A stretch of DNA of 64,000 nt from a virus, in the IMG/VR virus record IMGVR_UViG_3300031688_001478, positions 37,135 through 101,134 of that record; one strand, 5' to 3'. Numbering within the stretch: the first letter of the stretch is position 1; the number at the start of each line of letters is the position of its first letter. Made by a program: the position numbers and the translations under genes. The notes below the pieces were generated by a model. That model was not told the origin of the DNA and ran no database searches. It worked only from the letters and a program-made list of their open reading frames with translations. Positions 1 through 15,000 of the stretch are shown piece after piece.

Positions 1-3000
1 GTAGTAACATAGGAACTATCACTGTCATCTGCTAACCAGTTCAGGTCTTGTGGATCTCTATAACCAGCCAATTTAATATTTTGTGTTTCTTCACCGTTGT
101 ATACTTTACTGCTTACTGCAATAATTGGGTTAGCCGTTGTACCTCTAGTACCACGTATAATGCCTAGCAACTTATTACTTATTGAGTCAATGCCTGTATA
201 CTCTATTCTTTCTGAGTTAATCCATATAACACCTTTATTACTAGCGGATGCGTTTGGTAAAACATCAGCATCTGCTACTGTAATGGTAGTATCCCACTCA
301 TTAACTATTGCTGTAACTGTTGTTAATCCTGATGTCGAACTTCTATAAAAGTCTGTTCTTCCAAATAGATCCATAAACACAGTATGTCTAACTGGTTTAG
401 AACTTGCTGTTCCTATTGCAATATTGCCATGTGAAACGTTACTTGTATAAACATTCATAACTAATGTTTCAAATGGTTGTATAACAATAAGTTCTTCTGG
501 TCTGTCTGGTCCGTATCCTGACTTAGTAAATGTTACTGCATCAAATCCGTATACTGTTTCGTTGTTAACTCTATAGTTTACAGCGCCTTGACTATCGGTA
601 TCAAACACACCGTGGAAGTTATTAACTGTTACATCTTTATCCCAAACTTCTTCATCCCATGCAAAGAAGTCAAAGCCTCTTGTATTAGTGTAGAATGTAG
701 TTGGGTGTGTGCCTGGAACAATATCCATAAACACATTAGCATCTAATATCTCGCCGTTAAAGTCTCCGCCAACTGCTGTCTTAACTAAACTTAATGTATA
801 GTTTAGGTTGCCATCGTTAACCATGTTAGTCATAATAGCTTTATTAGTTGTTATAGTTGTATTTGCTCCTGCGCCAGTGCCGTGTGCTGAATCCATAGCA
901 TGTACAAATGCTGTTCTAATATGTGTATTGAACTTAAACTCTCTGTCACTTGCTCTCCAATTAACACTAGTGTTGCCCATTGCGGCTTCTGTTGTGCCTT
1001 CAATACTTATAATGTTTTTAGCAATACTTTCTTTTAATGTTTCTTTAGCAGGGTTAAAGCCGTGTACTGATTCAAAGTCAAGTACATCACCTACTTGTAT
1101 TCCACCTAATGTTGGATTGTCTGTGTATGCTTTATTAAACACAATTTTGTTATCTGCAACATTATATGTCCAGTTAGTAACTGCGCCGGCTAGTAACGTA
1201 CTAGCACTAACGTTTGGTACTACTACGTCATTATGCCTAACTGTTAAACTAGAAACATCACTTGCATCAGTAATGTAAGGTATGAAGTTAAATGGTACTT
1301 CAGTTAAGTTACTGGATGCTATTACTCGCTGTGTCTTTGTTGTAAGCGAATTTTGATACAAGTCTGAATTAACTCTATCAATTATAATCTTAGTGTTTAT
1401 TTTTCTTACTGGAGCATTACTACTTACAAATCCTGCGTATGCTGTATCGCTGTTAAGTATAGTTGCATCAGCTGTAATACTTGCATCTAGTATACGAACA
1501 GATGTTGCATCCTCATCAAAGTATGGAGGTCTATCAAAGTCACTAGTTGATCCCTTCAATATTTCTACTGGAGCTTTCTTAATATCTCTATAGTTTCTAA
1601 TCTTACTACTGTAAGGTTTAACTTCATTGAAGTATTCAACTGCTTTGCTAAAGTTATCAACTTTTAATCCTTTAAATTGGATTAAGTCAGTTTCTTCTTT
1701 TTGTACATTTAAGTATGTAGATTTAAACGCCCAACTCAATTCTATTTGTTCGCCTATTGCAAACTTAACCATACTAAAGAATAACTTGTTCCAGTAAAGT
1801 TTATGTGTGCCTATGAATACTTTAGTGTACAAGTGATGTAGTATTTGTCTAATCTCTTTTCCGATTTCAAGTTGTTGCTTATCAGTGTATACCTTTTTAT
1901 TCCACTGTACCGTTTCGTTTTCCATAGCAATCAGTGTAAACTTGTTATCTGTTTTAGTGTATTCGAATAACTTATATTTAGAAGTAGCAGTATCTTGTAC
2001 TTGTATAATACTCTTGTCTAGTAAGTTTTTTATTAACTTTAATTGCTTTTCAGTTTTAACTCGTCTAAGTGGTCTATAATCTTCGTTATAATAAATTTTA
2101 GTATTTTTTACTTTGTTAGTTCGTAGTAACTTAAACCAGTTAGAAGTTATTAAATGAGGAGTTGAAGTTGGTAGCCCAACTCTCCAATCTGTAAATACTG
2201 TGTCCATTTGTAGTTCTGAGAATATGTCGTTCATTGTTTCGAACATTTGCTTTCTAGCCGCTAAAATATCCTTAAACATTGTTTGTCTAGGTCTAAACTG
2301 TGAACCGTATCTCTCGCCTTCACTAAGTCCTGCAACAGGAACAATTTCGTTTATAGCATTGTATCCTGCTAAACTGTCCATAACCTTAATACTTAGGTTG
2401 TGCGGAATAGTTGCATTAGTATTGCCTTCACCTGCTAAAGTCCAGCTGGTGTGCTTCTGCGATAATCCAGATTCTTTTCTTCTAAAGTTTAAACTTACAA
2501 TAGAGTCTTCAGTTTTAATTAAATCGCCTAACTTATTAATTGTCATTGCTTCCGGAGAAACAAGTGCAAAATAAGGCATTCTGTTTCCTTCAGGATTATC
2601 TAACAACTGTTCAAGCTCTTGTGTACTTTTGTTTCTATTGTATTTCATCATAGCATCGTTGGATACTTCACTTATGCCTCTAACCCAATAGTAGTACGAA
2701 GTTATTGTTTTGCCTCGTTTGTTTATTGCTTTCTCATCAATGTATGCACCACTGTCTATTGCTGTTCCAGGTCCTGCATATTCTATTGGTGGTACAGTAT
2801 TTCGTGTCCACTCGTAAATTACAATTTCACTTCCTGGGAATTTAGAACCCCAATCATTGTTTCGTTGCATATTATTGTAAGCAAATTGTCCGTATGTTCC
2901 TTTACCTTGCTCGTACCAGTTATATCGTACTTTACTAGTATCCCACCAAGTTTGTCCTACTTGCTCTTCGCCAAACTTAGTATACGCTGGATCATACACA

Positions 3001-6000
3001 ATAGGATCATTCTCTACTTTGTAAGTAATGTCCTTATCTATGAATCCTGGTATAATACCTTTGAATGGATCGTATAAGTTAATATCAAATTCTTTTACAG
3101 CCGTATCAGCATCGTAAGTAATTACGTCATCTATGAATGCAATGTCTGTTAATGTTTCTTGCTTTCTTATTACTGTACCGCTTTCTAAATATGCCCAGCC
3201 GTTACCACCGTAGTTATCAATCCATACATTGGCATGGTCGGCTAATGTTAATCCTGCTTCAGTGTCATATCTCATGCTCTGTAACAATAATGGTTTAACG
3301 TCTTGCCTTGTGAGGTTCGTGTTAGTAAACACAACAGGGCTAGTGCCGTCTACTCCTCTAAGTTCGTATTCATACAAGTTTGCTATTGTACTAGCATTAC
3401 CTAATCCCATTCCTAAAGTAAAGCCTTGCGTCCATGGAAGGTTACCTTGCCAACCGCCGCCACGTCCTAATAATCCTGCTGTACTGTTAGCGCCTGTTAA
3501 TGCAGAACCAGTAACGTCTAATTGAGGATCAATGCCAGTGGAGTCGATGTTCTCAAAGTTTGGATAAGTTCCACACACATAGTCACCATCTGTAATGCCT
3601 AATAACTGTAGTAGTCCTGGGTTAAGTTCATCACTTAGTCTTATACCACTAATGTTTGGTCCGCCCATAAGTAGTTCGCCGAAACTAGCAAGGTCGCCAC
3701 CGGTTCCGTCACCGCCGCCACCAGGGCCGCCATTTGCTCCGGTTAATCCTCTGCTACCGTTTCTGCCGTCTCCGTTATTATCTCCATCTGGATTTAAAGG
3801 TCGTCCGTCCGGTCCGTATTGTACTTCGTCTGCTCCGAACCAAGGGTTACCATTTTCGTCTAATGGACTCCATAAAGTAATGTCATCTGCTAATTGTCCT
3901 AATGGGGAACGCGGAAGAATCATGCCATTTGGCAGTCCTAAATCGTTGAGTGCATTACCGGCTTCGCTACAGCTAGGAATATCTCTTGCTGTTAAGAATA
4001 CTCTACCGCCTGAACCTGCACCGGGCTTATTCAATGTGCCCAAAGTATCACTGTCAAGTACACCTGTTGTTTTACGTTTAATATCGTACTGTATTGGTAC
4101 GCCAGCGTCTAAGTCACTTGGGAATATTTTGTATATGCCTCTATCAATAACTTGTATATCTGTTATGCCGCCATAGCCGTCAACGCCTGTAATAACAAAC
4201 TTAGCAGGTCTCTCAACAGCTGGCTGAGGTTTAAGTCTCGCGGACACTTCCGCATCTCTACCTTGTCCTCTAACGGTAATAGTTGGAGGATTATCTATGC
4301 TATAGCCAGAGCCTTCTAGTTTCAAGCCTACTGAAGCTATTCCGCCATTTGAATCGTAAGTGATTGCGTCATAGTCTACTAATGCTCCACCACCTGGTTC
4401 GCCACGTTGTCCAATCTTAAACGTTATAGGTGTAGCCATTCCATTTGTAAGGTAGCCACTGCCTGGGTTATTAACTGTGAATGCAAGAATGCCACTAGTA
4501 CCTTGACTTACTACAGGTGTACCACCCATAAGTCTCATTATGGCTCCGACTTCGTAACCTGTACCTGCTGTAATACAAATACTGCTTTTAACAAGAGCTT
4601 GTCTGTTTTGTTCTGCTGTTACAGTATTAGTAGTATATGATGTAACATGTGTAGCAACATCCAACGTACTTGACGTGCCGCTGACAGTATGTCTAGTTGC
4701 GCCTGCGCCAGTTGTAGTTGGTGTTAGTGTTGTTTCTTTATTAAAGCATACTTGATTATCTTGCTTAATAGAATAGTCTAACACTTCTTTATATATTCCG
4801 CCTGCACAACCATTTCTAATTATCATTGGATCTGATAACTTGTTTCTAATCATTAAGCACTTTTCTTTAGTTGCTGAATCTACAGTAATAAGAACGTTAA
4901 CTGATGTTGTTTGACTTAGTATCTCTTTCTTAATTGCTGTTAAGTTAGTTGAGCCACTTAGCGATATGCTATCACCGTTAATAAAGAACGAGTCACCGGC
5001 GCCAACCATTTTAGTTTGTCCACATATTTTAACTCTAGCTTTAGGCTTACAAATTGGTACATTAACTGTTCCACTTACTGGAGCAACTGTGCCTGATGTT
5101 GAATTCTTCTGTAAAGCTGTTAATGAAAGATAGCTAGTACTTGCTGTATTGTTCTGTTTCTGATTAAGACCTACACCAGATACTAAACCAGTTCCGCCAA
5201 ATATTGCTCCGCTGGTCATATTGCCGTTAACACCGAACTGAGGAACTCCTGATGGTGCTTGGTTAATAGGGTATGTTTTGTATATTGGGAGATTAATAGA
5301 TCCCATTCCACCATAGCCGCCTGAGCCTCCTAGGTGTATCATGTTCTGTCCTACGTTTAATCTGCTATTAGAATAGCCACCTATAAAGTTATGCGCCATG
5401 CCTGCTATGGGTGGGTATAAAGGAAAGCCGTGTATCTGTGTTTGGTTTGCCAATGTTACCAAATTAGTATTCTGATTTCCGTTTGGAGGAGGATTACCAA
5501 CTCCAACTGATCCCTTACTTGGGTAGCCGGCTCCGTTAACATCGTCTGCTGGATGTTCCATGTAATATTTAAATGCTGTACTTGTCTTCGAATCTTTGTC
5601 TAGAGTAATAGTAATATATCTGCCTTTACTAGCATCATATGTAAATGATATTTTGCCATTTTCTTTAACAAAGCCGTTACCATGTTCTGTATAACCTTGA
5701 TTTATTAACTGACCAGGGCCAACATTATTTTGTTGCCATGGTGTCATTCCAGCTGATATTTGCCATTTAACACCTGACCATGCATGTATATCTACTTTGT
5801 CTATAGGACTTAATGTACTTGCAACGCCTGTGCCTGCAATCTTAGATCCAGTCGATCCTGCATGAGTACTTTGGTAAACTGTTAGTCTATCTTTAGCACT
5901 ATACATATCAAACAATATTCTAACTGGATATGTTTGAGAAGTGTCTTCCGCAAACTTGTACTTAAATGTTTCTGTTTGTCCTCTGCCCTGCGTGTTCATC

Positions 6001-9000
6001 TCATTTACAAATACAGATGTAACTGGTGGTACCGGAGGTTTTGGTGGTACCGGAGGAGGTGGAGGACACGGATCATCGTGCTGTGTAAGAGATATTAACG
6101 GTGTCCAGTCAATTACAGTTGTGCCTGTAGTTGCCACACTTGCACCTGGGCCTGTCTGTCCCTTGCTAATTGTTGATGGTGGAACAATTGTTTGAATCGG
6201 TTGTGGCGGTAGTGGGTTGCCAGCTGGATCAGTAAAAGGCCACCCTTTGTTTGGTGGTGGTGTCGGTATCGGATTCGCTATCACCGGAATACTAACGCCT
6301 GGAGCAGGTGGATTCGATGGCATCTGAGGATAACCAAGTCCTGTATGTACAAGCTGTTGCTGTAAAGTATTATATGCTACACCTCTGCCTACTGCAGAAG
6401 GTATAGGATTTTGTGTTGTTATGTTAGGAATAATATTATTTACTAGAGGTGTTCCACTCACAAATGGAAGCACTGGTAAAGAATGACCTATACTTGAATT
6501 TGGTTTACCGGCACCGCCCATGCCTGCGCCGCCTTGTTGGAAATAAGGTGTGCCGCCCTTCGCCGCTGAACCGCCCCTCATCAGTTTATTTACTTGGTTC
6601 ATTATTCCAGTAATTCCTGTTAAGGACATATACATGGAATCACATTGTACTAATGCTCCCGACTTAATAGCCATCTGTCTATTAATCTCATCTGCATATT
6701 CTTGTGAGGTATGCATTGGGAACGCTGTTGCAACTTTGGCTCCATTAACCATAATATCGCCATCATGTTTTGATATTAAGTATGCTTCTGAATCTGCGCC
6801 ACCTGTTGTTGGCAATGTATCTGTGCCGTGTACTTTATATTCTTTTTCTGAAACATATCTAATTCCGCCTGTTGCGTACGGATGGTCAAACCCAAATCCT
6901 TCTAAACGTATAACAGTAGAGCTAGGTACAGATTCAACTTTCCATGCCCAGTTATAATAGTTCGGTTCCATGTCAACAATGTTTATAACTTTGTTTACAA
7001 TTGTGTCTGTTCCATCTGTGTCTAAAGTATGTGCTTCTTTTAAAGTAACTTCTACCTGGTCTGTCATCATAGTTGCATTGCCAAATGCATTATCCTGGAA
7101 TGTAAGACTTGCTGTGCCTGTCGCTGTTGCATTTTGAGATAGTACCACTCCTGTTACTGTAACTTCTGCAACTGTTGTGCCTCCAGTAATGCCTGCGCCA
7201 CTTACTAGCATACCGGATGTTACTACTGCATTCGGTGAAGCGATAGTTGCCGTTGTACTGCCACTAGTTGTACCTACTGAAACTACAACACTTGTAGGCT
7301 CTACAAAATCTCCGTACACACTAATTGTAGTTGCTGATTTCCCAACAACTCTGTATACACCTGAATAGTAACCTGCGTTGTTAATTTTAACAACTCCTAA
7401 GTTTGCAACTGTTGAAGTGTTCATGTCTGTTGTAAATACTAAACCGTTATTAACTGCTAAACTTAATGCACTTGAACTAACATTTGAACTAAAAGTACTT
7501 TCAGTAACTGTGAATGTTGTTATAATAGAATTTGCTGTACTGTAATTATTTGTTCTCTTAGAGAACTGTATAGTCGCACCGTTTGACATTGTAACTGCTG
7601 TGTCTACTACCATTGTAACTGCATCAGTTATAGCAGTAACTTTAGTGTTAGCTGGTATCCCAGAGCCACTTACAACATGTCCAACTTGAATAGTGTTATC
7701 GCCTGCTGTAATGATTATAGTAGTTGCACTAGATAATGCACCATTAATTGTTGTGGAATAAATTCCTGTATCAGTTGTATCAACTAATGTTGTTGCCATT
7801 GTAGACGGACTTACTGTAACATTACTTGCTTTATAAGTATTACCGTTTAAGGCACCTGTACTTGAATCTGTGAACGTTATATACGAGCCTTCTTCAAAGT
7901 CGTTCATTGAAGTAGTGCCTGTATAAGTTAAGTTAACTGTGTTGCTAGTACCAACGTTGGCATCTAGAGCAAACGTTTCTGAAGTATTAATATAATAGTT
8001 TACTGCTGAAACATTACCACTTACTGTTGGCTCAATTTTTTCTATTAACAATCTTAACGGCTCTTTATATCCAATGCCTGAAATTGTTACAGAATTTTTA
8101 ACAACTTGATCTTCATTTAAGAAGTATCCAACCGGAGTATTAACTTCCATAATAGTGTTATCAAACATCTTGTCACCATCAGCAAGTTCGATATTTGCAT
8201 AATAACTATCTAGTGCAATGCCTTCACGTTTTAATGCTATAACATTATCGTAATAGTTTGTAATGTTTGCTTCGTCTGTTAAGTAGTTTGAGTTAGCATA
8301 AGCATCTAAACTTATGTCAGTGTACAACATTGTTGTACCTAAATTATCGTTGAATTTAATATAAGCAACATTACTAGTAGCATCAAATCCTGTGGGTTGA
8401 ACTAACTTGTATGCATTAAAGTCTGAATGCTCACTAACAGCAAAATGTACTACATCATTTTCTTGAGGTATCTTATTAGCTGGACGAGAATCAATATCAA
8501 ATAATCCTGTAAAATCATTTAAGTTCATTGCTTGGTATGCCACGTTGTACGAGGATATGTAACCTGCGTTTGGTAGTGGGGTATACTTGCTGTCAGTAAT
8601 ACCTGTGAAGTCAACATTTTTAGTAGTGGGCCACAAGTCTTTAGTTTTCATATCTGTTGGTCTATGAATAAATCTTGTGCTATCATCTACGTCAATTAAT
8701 ATAGTCGAGTCCGATAAGTCGTCTGGTGTTATTTCTAATGTTCGTTGTTGTTTTAGTCTTGCCGCTAATGCATCCTCGGCTTTAACTTTAATATTTAATG
8801 TGCTACCAGGTAAGTCACCTTGATATGCTTCTGCAAAATCTACTGTTGCTCTTTCAATAATTGTGATAGGAGTATTTTCGTTTAACTCTCCACCCGGTAG
8901 TTTAGTTACATCATAAAATGTAATAGTAGAATTATGAGTACCAGCATTATTATCTATTGCAAAACCGTTTGTTCCGTCTGTCTCTAAAGCATCACTTATT

Positions 9001-12000
9001 AGTGTGCCGTTAATAAGCACTTCTATATGCGGATAGTTACCGTTTATAATTTGTAAGTTGTCTATTGCAATGTTACCTGCTTCCGGAGTTGCTTGACTAG
9101 TTACGTTGCCTGACTCAGGAGCAAAAGTAAATGCTAATGATCCAGATGTTGTTCTTTCAGTAGGAACAATAGTTGATCTGCTACCAGAATCGAATTCCCA
9201 ATTAACAGTATTGTCTTCTTCTACGGCTACTACTGTTGTGCCATTGATATTAACAATAACGTTAGTGTTCGTTGTGGCGTTTGCAGTTTCAAAACTGTAT
9301 CGCTGTCTAGGTTGGAAACGCTTAGAGCCAGTATTAAGAATAATATCTGCTGAGTTATCTAATTTTAATTTGTTTACAAGGTCATCTTTTTGTGCATCGT
9401 TGGCACTACTTACAGTAAAGTCGTTACCTGAAAGTTGTAACTTGTAGTTAGTGGACGCCGCTGTGCCCAGTGTAAGTACTGATGCTGTAACGTTAGCGTT
9501 GGTATTAGCGTTGGTGTTAATTGCTTCTGCAACAAGTGTAACATTACTAGACGAACTGAGGTCAATGAACGATGCCGCATTTGCGGAGAAGTTATCTGTT
9601 ATGCTTATACCAGTTAACACATTAGCACTAAAGGATCCTGAGCTATCTAAGAATGCATTACTAACAGCATACGGCTTACTGAAGTAAGTTGTAATATTTG
9701 CAGTAAGTAACTGTGCCGCTACAACTGTTACACTAGGATTAATAGTATAACCATATCCTGGTTCAGTAACTGTAACATCTTTAATAGTACCGTCTGTGTT
9801 CAAGTTAACAGTTGCTTCAGCAGTTGTTCCACCTGCGTACATAAATGATCCTGGGATCTCTGCTGGTGGTCCTTCAATTTCTAAAACAGGTACACTATAG
9901 AATTTAGTAGTTGCACCTAGTAGTTCCACTTCACTAATTACACTAACAATATCTTCCGGATAAACAATTTGTATTAATTGATTTTCGCTTGTAATTTCTG
10001 AATCTTGTATTTTAATATCTAGTCTCTGGTTGTTTTGAACGTCACCAAAATCTCCAGACTTAAGAGCCCACTCGTCGTATACTGCTATACTACCAGGAAC
10101 TAATACTTTATCACTGTTAAGTAATTTTTCAATACTTGCCTTAGTACCCTTGTCTCTAATCATACCATTGTAGAAATCGAATTGGTTATCGTCTACAAGT
10201 TCAAACTCTCTTAGATATTTTCTTTCGGTGTAACCATACTGTCGTCTACTTGCTTCGTATACTTGTCTTTCAACTGGTACATGACCGATCTCATTGTATC
10301 TACCCATGTCTTGTGCAAGTGTATCGTAGTTTGGCTTTAAGCCATCTTCAGTAATTAAGAAACCTTCACTCATTAACGAGCCTGTCCAGTTTGCTGTTCT
10401 CTTACCTTTAACTTTTAATCTTTTTTGTCTATGCCCAAACACTGTGTCGTAAATTGTATCTCCAAACACAGTCTTATTATTAATAAGCATAGCATGTTCT
10501 ATACTATTTGTATGGATAATAATTCCAAAAATCTGCGAGTTAGTTGGTGGAGTAACTTCAATAGTACTTCCTTCTCTAACAATTAAACAGTCTGTTGGTA
10601 AAATCTTTTTACCAGTTTCGTCTAATATACTAAACTGTCCTTTAAATGATTCTGCAATCTCGCTTATTCTACCTTCAATGGAAGTGAACTTAATTTTTCT
10701 TGCCATTGGACTTAGGCTTAATGTATTACCAGTTGCCCACTTACCTAAACTCCAGAATAAAAATTGCTTGCCTGAATATACCCAGTCACTAACATCATTT
10801 ATTTCGTTGTTGAAGTCGTTAAAGTCGTAGCCTTGTGTTTTCTGCTTTCTTCCTAACTCAGTTAAGAACTCAAATACTTCGCCTATAGTTTTATAAACTG
10901 TGCCGTATTCTACACGTTCTGTTACGCCAGTTCCTTCTAAGTAGTAAGTTGCTTCAGCGGCATTAACCATTGGCAATGAGCTGAGCCTTTGATAAAATTC
11001 TGTATTAGTTACTGCTGTTGCTTTTGCAACTGCACTTTTTGCCTGGTAGTAGTTGTATCCAGACTTAACAATATCGCCTGCGTTGTATGAGAGTGTAGCC
11101 CCGTAATTTGAAAAGTCTGCTGGTTCGCCTCCAACACTTACTTCTGTACGTTGCCCTTCTTTATTAGAAGGCTCAACTTCAAAGAATCTCTTAGTACTGC
11201 TGTATCCTGAAAGTTTGTAATACCCGTCTGCTGTAAGCTCAACTATTACACCAGTGTATTGGTTTGTAGTTGTGTAAGGTCCAACGTGAACACTTACTTG
11301 AATATCTTCATGTGGAAGAATTAAACTTGAACTATTACCTGTTATGCTGTAGCTATCGCTGAATACTGTCATAGTATCTTTGTCAACAAAGCCAGCAAAC
11401 TTATGTCCTAGTTTACCGTTAACTGATTTAAACGGAGTAGCAAATTCTGTTTTGGTGTTTATACCATGGAATCGTAAGTACGAATCAATAAATTGTGTAT
11501 ACCCTGTGTTAGTAAGTAATGTTTTATTGTCAGCGGCAGTATTACCGTGTACAATTGCATCTTTAACTTGGTAACGTTTAAATGTTGTTTTGTCAAGTAG
11601 TTGTAAAGGGTTTGCTGAACTTCTAATAATTTTTTCTGGCTCTGCAAACACACTAGCAAACTTACCTGGCTTTGTGAGGAATAATGCTTCTGCTATTGCA
11701 AAAGGATATTGCTCTGACATCTTCCAAGCATTCTCTACTGGAGCTCCATCGCCAAATTTCCATTCATTAGCAACCTTTGTAACGTCACTAGTGTATGTAG
11801 TTGTCTGTGTATTAACTAATGAGTAATTCTCTGTGCCTGCTGTAGCAAATGTGCCTGCACCTAATATGTTGTTTGCAAGGTCAGTTGTAGTAAATCTAAA
11901 CTTAGGACCTACGGTGTACGGATATGCTGGAGCGCCAGCAGTATCTATTGTGGCAACATACGCCCATACGCCACTTGGAAACTCTGGAGTTACCATAAAG

Positions 12001-15000
12001 CGTCCATTAAATTCGTCTAAGTCACCTGTTGCAGTATCGAACACATAGTCCTCTATGAACTCGCCTGTAGGTATTCCGCCTACTCCTAGTGCATAAGTAT
12101 CTCTTGCGTTTGTTTTTAAACTATAACTAGATACTAAACGTTTAATATCACTAGTATCGTTTAATCTGTCTGTATATCCATATGGCCCGTAAATTGGCAA
12201 ACCATCAAATGCCCAACCAATTATTGGACTATGCGTTGATGTACTCCATGCACTAAGCCCAACTGTTTTTGGACTAGGCTGTACATAACCATAGCGGTTA
12301 TTTGCATCTGGGTTTCCACCTGCTGTATCTCTGCCTACTTCGTTTCTGTACATAGCATTGTAATGCCAATTGCTAGTAGTATCAATAGTAACACCTGTGT
12401 TGCCGTTAAATACTAAACCTCCGTTAACTGCAATACCTGTATGCGTTTTAGCAGTAGTTGTGGCTGTAACAAATTGTGCCGCGGTAGATGTACTTGCATC
12501 TGAGTAATGATTGGCGTCGGTAGCATCTGCTATAACTTTTATTGTATATTTCGATGTCTTGTCTTCTACAAAAGCAGTACTATTACTAATAGGGAATGTT
12601 CCAATAACATGATTTAATAAGTTACTTGTTGTTACATTAATGTGCGTAGTGGTGCCGTCTGTTCTTTCGTTTATATGTAAACCGTCTGTAGTTCCTACAA
12701 ACGAAGTTGCACTAGCTGTTGCTGTGCCAAGCTCTGCTTGAGTCCATACTGTGGTTCTAGTTGTGGACGCTGTGCTTGAAATATTTGCTGGTGCTAATAA
12801 CTTAGCATCTGCGTCTACTGGTAACATACTCTTTAATCCAATACGTCTGTAAGGATTATTAATTTTGTATGCTGAATTATCTACATTCTTTGTGGTGCCT
12901 TGCCTAATGATACCGTTTTCAATATCACTCCACATTGGTTTGTTGCCACTACCATAATTAGTGTTTGTTGTTGTAATATATTGAGTGTCCCACCAGCTTG
13001 GCTTTTTAACAAGTCCCAACATTTCCCATGGATGCGTATGTGGTCTAGCAGTATCAAAACTATCTTCAAAAATGCCTCTCCAGTACCCAGCGTTTGCTGT
13101 GCCTGAGTTATAGTTCCATGTAAACGGTTTATCAACATCGTAATATTCGTTTTCAACAAAGTCCGCTTCGTTTCTTGCAATAAATTTGTTAAAGTTTTCT
13201 CTTAAAATGTTGTAGTATGCAGTTCTAGAAATACCAGTATTTCTAAATGTTCCTGGTCTAATATCGTGTACATTTAAATCTGGATAATTTAGTTTGTCTC
13301 TATAAACTTGTTGTATGCTGTTGTAAACTCTCTTTTCAAATTCTAATAAAATCTCATCTTGCTTATCGTTGTCTGCAACTGTTCTACTGCCGTCATGTCC
13401 AACTATAACGTTAATTGCTTCTGCAAATGATGTATCAGACATAATTTTTGGTAACTGTACAGGTGTAATACCCATAGCAGATGTAGTTGGAGGACATTGA
13501 GCACTTTCTCTATTTTTGTTAAAGAATCTAACTTTAATAGTATTGCCTAATGTTAACGTATATTCTGTTGTAAATGATAGAGTACACACGCCGAGTTTGC
13601 CAGCCATTGTATAATCTTTATCTATTAATAATAATACATCATTGCCTTTAGCATCTTGATCATAAACATGAATAGCATTTTCTATTTTATCTAAATTTAA
13701 GAAGTTAGATAGTGTGTATTCTTTTTGTACAATATTATTAATAAGAAGTAATTCTTCATCATACCTGTCGCCTAATGCTAACATGTAACTGTAGTCAAAT
13801 ACTAGTTTACCTGGATTGTATGCTATGACGTTTTGTAGAACGTCTTCCAATATTGCATGGTCAGTCATTACTGTTGTATCGTTAGCATCGATATAGCGTT
13901 TAATTTCTTTCTTTAATCTGTTTTTATATTTTAGATACTCATCGCCGTTAAACTTCATTGCATCTACAATGTTAAATTTATCGTTGCTTATAAGGAATCC
14001 TGCCATCTGCAAATCGTCGTCTGTTTGCACAATTTTGTTTGCAAGAGTTTTATCGTCATCTAGGCTAGCAAAATTGTTATCACCTAAAGCATTACCAACT
14101 ATGTTTGTTTGCTCTTGGATATAGTCCTTAACATGTTCTAAGTACTGCGGTTCACTAATAGTTAATACATCAGATTTTTCAGTATTAGCATACCAGCCTA
14201 ACGGTAATTCATATCGCCCGGTTCGTTTCTTGTCTTGTATTATTCCAGTAGTTGTTGGAGTAGTAATTCTAATAGTATCATTCTTTACTACATTGAATGT
14301 TGTAAACTCTATTGCTTTTAACGTAGTGTTGTATGTCCAGTCTGCTCTACGAATTCCATTTACTTTTACTCTAATTTTAGTAGCATCAGACGGTACAGTA
14401 GTAAGGTTCCAGAGTGTGCGTTTATTGTCGATGTCAAGTTGCGATACTTCAAAATCGTCTTCCACTTTCTGTTTAAATGAGTCTTTATGTCCACGCCATG
14501 CTGTGTCGTAAGTAATTACTCCGTCAGTATCTGTCTTCTTATAATAACTATAACCTTTTACAAAGCTAGTAGTTGTGCCGCCGAAAGGTGTGTAACTAAT
14601 TACATCACTAGACATGTTATTATCAAACACAATTTCACTAAAGTTATTAAAGTTTTTATATTCTAATGGGAATCCTAATACACTGTCGTTAGTTGAACTA
14701 GTAAGTGCGTCCTTATAGGAAAATAACTTAGTTCCTTTGAATGATGAACTTGGATACGTTACTTCGTTGCCAACAGATTTTTTACTAGAGTCGTATGCCG
14801 CAAATAATGGCGCTGAATTAACTTTTGTCTTTCTTTGACCAACAATCCATTTTGTTCCAGACCAGTAGTATTCTTTACCTTGATGTTGCACTCCAAACAG
14901 AACAGCTACAATGTCGCCTGTTACTGGAGTCCACGGAACAAAGTTTGAGTCACCGTCAACTGCTCCAACTGGATTAGTTGTTGGATGTGGCATCCTTGTT

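Noticed and set aside
97-4640. Many plus-strand ORFs of 60-190 codons in the first 16 kb
   Set aside because: All are opposite the giant minus-strand gene and show biased hydrophobic shadows with no start signals.
11459-13180. Two minus-strand ORFs of 66 and 99 codons inside the giant gene
   Set aside because: They lie in other frames of the same strand, have no recognisable sequence, and the giant frame reads through both.
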